Made by a program: the position numbers and the translations under genes. This document shows positions 14,886 to 16,779 of a stretch of 16,779 nucleotides of DNA, piece after piece. This DNA comes from Spirochaetaceae bacterium UBA4077. GTDB taxonomy: Bacteria; Spirochaetota; Spirochaetia; Treponematales; Rectinemataceae. Every line of letters starts with the position of its first letter. Position 1 is the stretch's first letter. A model generated the notes under the pieces. It made no database searches, was not told where the DNA came from, and worked only from the letters and a program-made list of their open reading frames with translations. The DNA lies in the NCBI GenBank assembly GCA_002383375.1, contig DFYR01000051.1, positions 535-17,313 on the forward strand. The letters run 5' to 3'.

Positions 14886-16072
14886 AACTTTGCTCCCACC
14901 CTTTCGGCGCCGAACTTCTTGTCCCTCAGAATTGTGGGTATATCGAGTTCGTCGCCCTCGGCGGCGTTTTCGAAGCTGTATCCCTTGACTTGGGCTGCTC
15001 CGTTCTCGCCGAAGAGCTCGAAGTCCTTGGGAGATACATAGTCGCTGGCGGGTTTGCGGATCTCGGGTCTGTTCCTGAGGGCGGCTCGGGCCATTTCGCC
15101 CATGCTCTGCTGCCTTAGGGATCCGAAACCGGTGGCGATCACCGTTACCCTGACCTCGTCCTCTATTTTCGGATCGGTTACGAAGCCGGCGATGATGTGG
15201 GCATCATCGTCTGCCTTTTCGGTGATGTAATCGACGATTTCCTGGTATTCCACCAGTGAGAAATCCTCTCCGCCGGTGACGTTGACCAGAACATTGCGGG
15301 CTCCCTCGATCTTGGCGTCTTCCAAGAGGGGATTGTTAACCGCCTTGTTGGCCGCGTCGACAGCCCTCGTCTCGCCGGTGCCGATGCCTATTCCCATGAT
15401 GGCGTCGCCCTGGCCTTGCATGACCGTTCGTACGTCGGCGAAGTCGATGTTGATATCTCCGGCGAGGGTAATGAGGTCGGAAATTCCCTGCACGCCCTGC
15501 CTGAGCACATCGTCGGCCAGAAGGAAAGCCTGCCTTATTGGTGTCTTTTTGTCGACAACCTTAAGTAAATTCTGGTTGGGAATTACAATGACGGTGTCCA
15601 CTGCCTGCCTGAGTTTTTCCAGGCCTTCCTCGGCGATCCGCCCCACTACCTTGCCTTCGAAGGTAAAGGGCTTGGTGACCACCGCAACCGTCAGGATGCC
15701 GAGCTCCTTGGCGACTTCGGCCACCACCGGGGCGGCGCCGGTGCCGGTGCCGCCGCCCATGCCGGCGGTGATGAACAGCATGTCGGCGCCGTCGATCAGT
15801 TCGGCGATGCGCTCGCGGTCTTCCAGCGCGGCTTCGCGGCCGACGTCGGGGTTGGCGCCGGCGCCCAGGCCCTTGGTCACGCCATTGCCCAGCTGCAGCT
15901 GCAGCTTGGCCTGGTTGCGCTTCAAGGCCTGCGCATCGGTGTTGATGGCGATGAATTCCACGCCATTCAAGCCCGAGCTGATCATGTGATCGACCGCGTT
16001 GCCGCCGCAGCCGCCCACACCGATCACCTTGATAACCGCATCCTGGGTGTCTACATCCATCAGTTCAAACAT
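14882..16072 (-). CDS. ftsZ: Cell division protein FtsZ (spirochaetal C-terminus, proteobacterial N-terminus)
   Basis: Tubulin-like GTPase that forms the division ring. 396 residues with an intact frame. Seen: VIGVGGCGGNAVDHM (17-30), tubulin signature GGGTGTG (106-112), T7 loop NIDFAD (208-213), and C-terminal peptide DIPTILRDKKF, the FtsA-binding tail. The sequence changes character part way. Residues 1 to about 104-136 resemble Betaproteobacteria (MFELM.., GGCGGNAVDHMI, VTKGLGAGANPDVGR); spirochaetes as I recall them have GGGGSNAVNRM there. From about residue 137 on (FEGK...AEEGLEKLRQAVDTVIVIPNQNLL, read in parts; ADDVLRQGVQGISDLI) it is spirochaetal. Codons change with it: Arg is mixed AGG/AGA/CGA/CGC towards the C-terminus but CGC in the sampled N-terminal stretch. 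GAGGAG sits about nine bases before the ATG. A functional FtsZ is possible, but see the finding on chimerism. Confidence 0.9.
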   Translation of the reverse strand: MFELMDVDTQDAVIKVIGVGGCGGNAVDHMISSGLNGVEFIAINTDAQALKRNQAKLQLQLGNGVTKGLGAGANPDVGREAALEDRERIAELIDGADMLFITAGMGGGTGTGAAPVVAEVAKELGILTVAVVTKPFTFEGKVVGRIAEEGLEKLRQAVDTVIVIPNQNLLKVVDKKTPIRQAFLLADDVLRQGVQGISDLITLAGDINIDFADVRTVMQGQGDAIMGIGIGTGETRAVDAANKAVNNPLLEDAKIEGARNVLVNVTGGEDFSLVEYQEIVDYITEKADDDAHIIAGFVTDPKIEDEVRVTVIATGFGSLRQQSMGEMARAALRNRPEIRKPASDYVSPKDFELFGENGAAQVKGYSFENAAEGDELDIPTILRDKKFGAERVGAKF

Positions 16073-16118
16073 GTTGCTCTCCTCTTCTTGCCCAATCGAA
16101 AAACCACACTCAAAATCC

Positions 16119-16167
16119 TTTGACGTGCCGGCCGCGATGCTTCAAAGCATCCGGCACGGCCGTCAAA
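16119..16167 (-). other. Imperfect inverted repeat in the ftsA-ftsZ spacer
   Basis: TTTGACG (16119-16125) pairs with CGTCAAA (16161-16167), and TGCCG pairs with CGGCA inside. The apex GATGC/GCATC closes on TTCAAA, with unpaired GCCGC and CGGC between the segments. No T-run follows on the - strand, so an intrinsic terminator is unlikely; it could be an mRNA structure or a regulator site before ftsZ. The TTGACG on the - strand resembles a -35 box, but I see no good -10 at the right distance. Confidence 0.4.
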
Positions 16168-16182
16168 TCCTGTTTCGACGTC

Positions 16183-16203
16183 GCTCGCCCAACCCGGGCG
16201 GGC
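16183..16203 (-). other. GC-rich hairpin just downstream of ftsA
   Basis: GCTCGCCC (16183-16190) and GGGCGGGC (16196-16203) form an eight-pair stem (one T-G pair) around AACCC, three bases past the ftsA stop. There is no U-tract on the - strand after it, so it may act as a processing, stability or partial attenuation element between ftsA and ftsZ, not as a classical terminator. It lies in the proteobacterial-looking part of the window. Confidence 0.4.
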
Positions 16204-16206
16204 GCG

Positions 16207-16779
16207 TCAGAAATTCCCCTTGAACCAGCTTTTCATGCGTATCAGTACGTCCCTGAAATTGCTCCCCGAAAGCTTCGGCGCATCGCGCCCGCGCGCCTCC
16301 AGCCCGGCCATCAGCAGGCCCATGCAGGTGGCAAAGCGCGGGTTGCGCATCACGTCCGCCAGACCGCCCTGGTAGCGCGGCCAGCCCATCCGAACCGGCA
16401 TGTGGAAGACCTCTTCGCCGAGCTCGACCATGCCCTGCATGCCGGCCGAGCCGCCGGTGATGACGATGCCGGACGACAGCAGCTCCTCGAAACCGCTGCG
16501 GCGCAACTCGGCCTGCACCAGCGAATACAGCTCTTCCATGCGCGGCTCGATGAATTCGGCCAGCGTCTGCCTGGACAGCGTGCGCGACGGGCGGTCGCCG
16601 ATGCCGGGCACTTCGATCATGTCGCGCGCGTCGGCCAGCTGGCGCAGCGCGCAGCCGAAGCGGATCTTGATGTCCTCGGCCTCCTTCGGCGGGGTGCGCA
16701 GCGCCACCGCGATGTCGTTGTTGACCTGGTCGCCGGCCACCGGAATCACCGCGGTATGGCGGATGGCGCCATTGGTGAA
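16207..16779 (-). CDS. ftsA: Cell division protein FtsA, C-terminal part (5' end outside window)
   Basis: Actin-like protein that tethers FtsZ filaments to the membrane and recruits later division proteins. 190 residues are visible; the frame runs off the right edge. Seen: AIRHTAVIPVAGDQVNNDIA, the EAEDIKIRFGCAL and LSRQTLAEFIEPRMEEL blocks, the ATPase-fold SGIVITGGSAGMQGMVELGEEVF segment (in two parts: phosphate-2 loop TGGSAGMQG), and the C-terminal amphipathic-helix region ending RMKSWFKGNF, which in this family binds membrane. These are betaproteobacterial in style (compare Burkholderiales/Nitrosomonadales FtsA from memory) and unlike a spirochaete FtsA. Arg codons are CGC in the stretches I read, and composition is richer in GC than the middle of the window. 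The GTG at 16749 is internal, not a start. Confidence 0.94.
   Translation of the reverse strand, partial: FTNGAIRHTAVIPVAGDQVNNDIAVALRTPPKEAEDIKIRFGCALRQLADARDMIEVPGIGDRPSRTLSRQTLAEFIEPRMEELYSLVQAELRRSGFEELLSSGIVITGGSAGMQGMVELGEEVFHMPVRMGWPRYQGGLADVMRNPRFATCMGLLMAGLEARGRDAPKLSGSNFRDVLIRMKSWFKGNF

Noticed and set aside
15276..15989. A 237-codon Ser/Thr/Pro-rich open frame on the + strand opposite ftsZ
   Set aside because: Low-complexity complement of ftsZ; its frame crosses the lineage junction only because the antisense of a conserved gene stays open.
1..16779. A hidden defence, secretion or biosynthetic system
   Set aside because: All long coding stretches are accounted for by recognised housekeeping or regulatory families, and the only non-coding gaps (about 80 and 134 bases) are too short to hold one.

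Overview
The window looks like a spirochaete chromosome segment (Treponema/Rectinema-like, moderate GC), with a right-hand end of about 1.1 kb that looks betaproteobacterial. The spirochaete assignment rests on protein character (the C-terminal part of FtsZ, MurG, the sigma-28 factor) and on gene order. As far as I recall, murG-cvpA-atoS-atoC and ftsA-ftsZ-dprA-topA-xerC are neighbourhoods shared with Treponema. It comes from memory of these families, not from a search.

Left half, + strand (1-6871): the 3' part of pgi, then murG, cvpA, a DNA polymerase III delta'-type clamp-loader gene, a soluble PAS histidine kinase and an NtrC-type sigma-54 response regulator. Every junction is an ATGA-type overlap or directly abutting, so this reads as one translationally coupled operon whose promoter lies left of the window. 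It joins sugar metabolism, cell-wall precursor synthesis, replication and a two-component system.

Middle and right, - strand (6954-16072, read right to left): ftsZ, xerD, dprA, topA, xerC, hslV, hslU and a FliA/WhiG-type sigma factor. This is also tightly packed, mostly with overlaps of a few bases. It combines cell division, chromosome dimer resolution, DNA processing, supercoiling and the HslUV protease, and ends with a flagellar-type sigma gene. The two units converge across an 82-base spacer with no convincing terminator. TopA carries an unusual N-terminal histone-H1-like Lys/Ala tail encoded by short repeats.

Right end (about 15,700-16,779): the first ~100-135 residues of FtsZ, the ftsA-ftsZ spacer and the C-terminal 190 residues of FtsA are proteobacterial in sequence and use CGC/GGC/CTG-rich codons. 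The rest of FtsZ is spirochaetal. The switch falls in or beside the most conserved part of ftsZ (the GGGTGTG tubulin signature). The simplest explanation is a chimeric contig joined at conserved ftsZ in a mixed sample; homologous replacement in nature is the alternative.

I found no tRNA, rRNA, CRISPR array, insertion sequence, prophage or defence system. The window is essentially housekeeping; the most notable items are the FtsZ junction, the TopA tail, the placement of the sigma factor and the modified delta' subunit.
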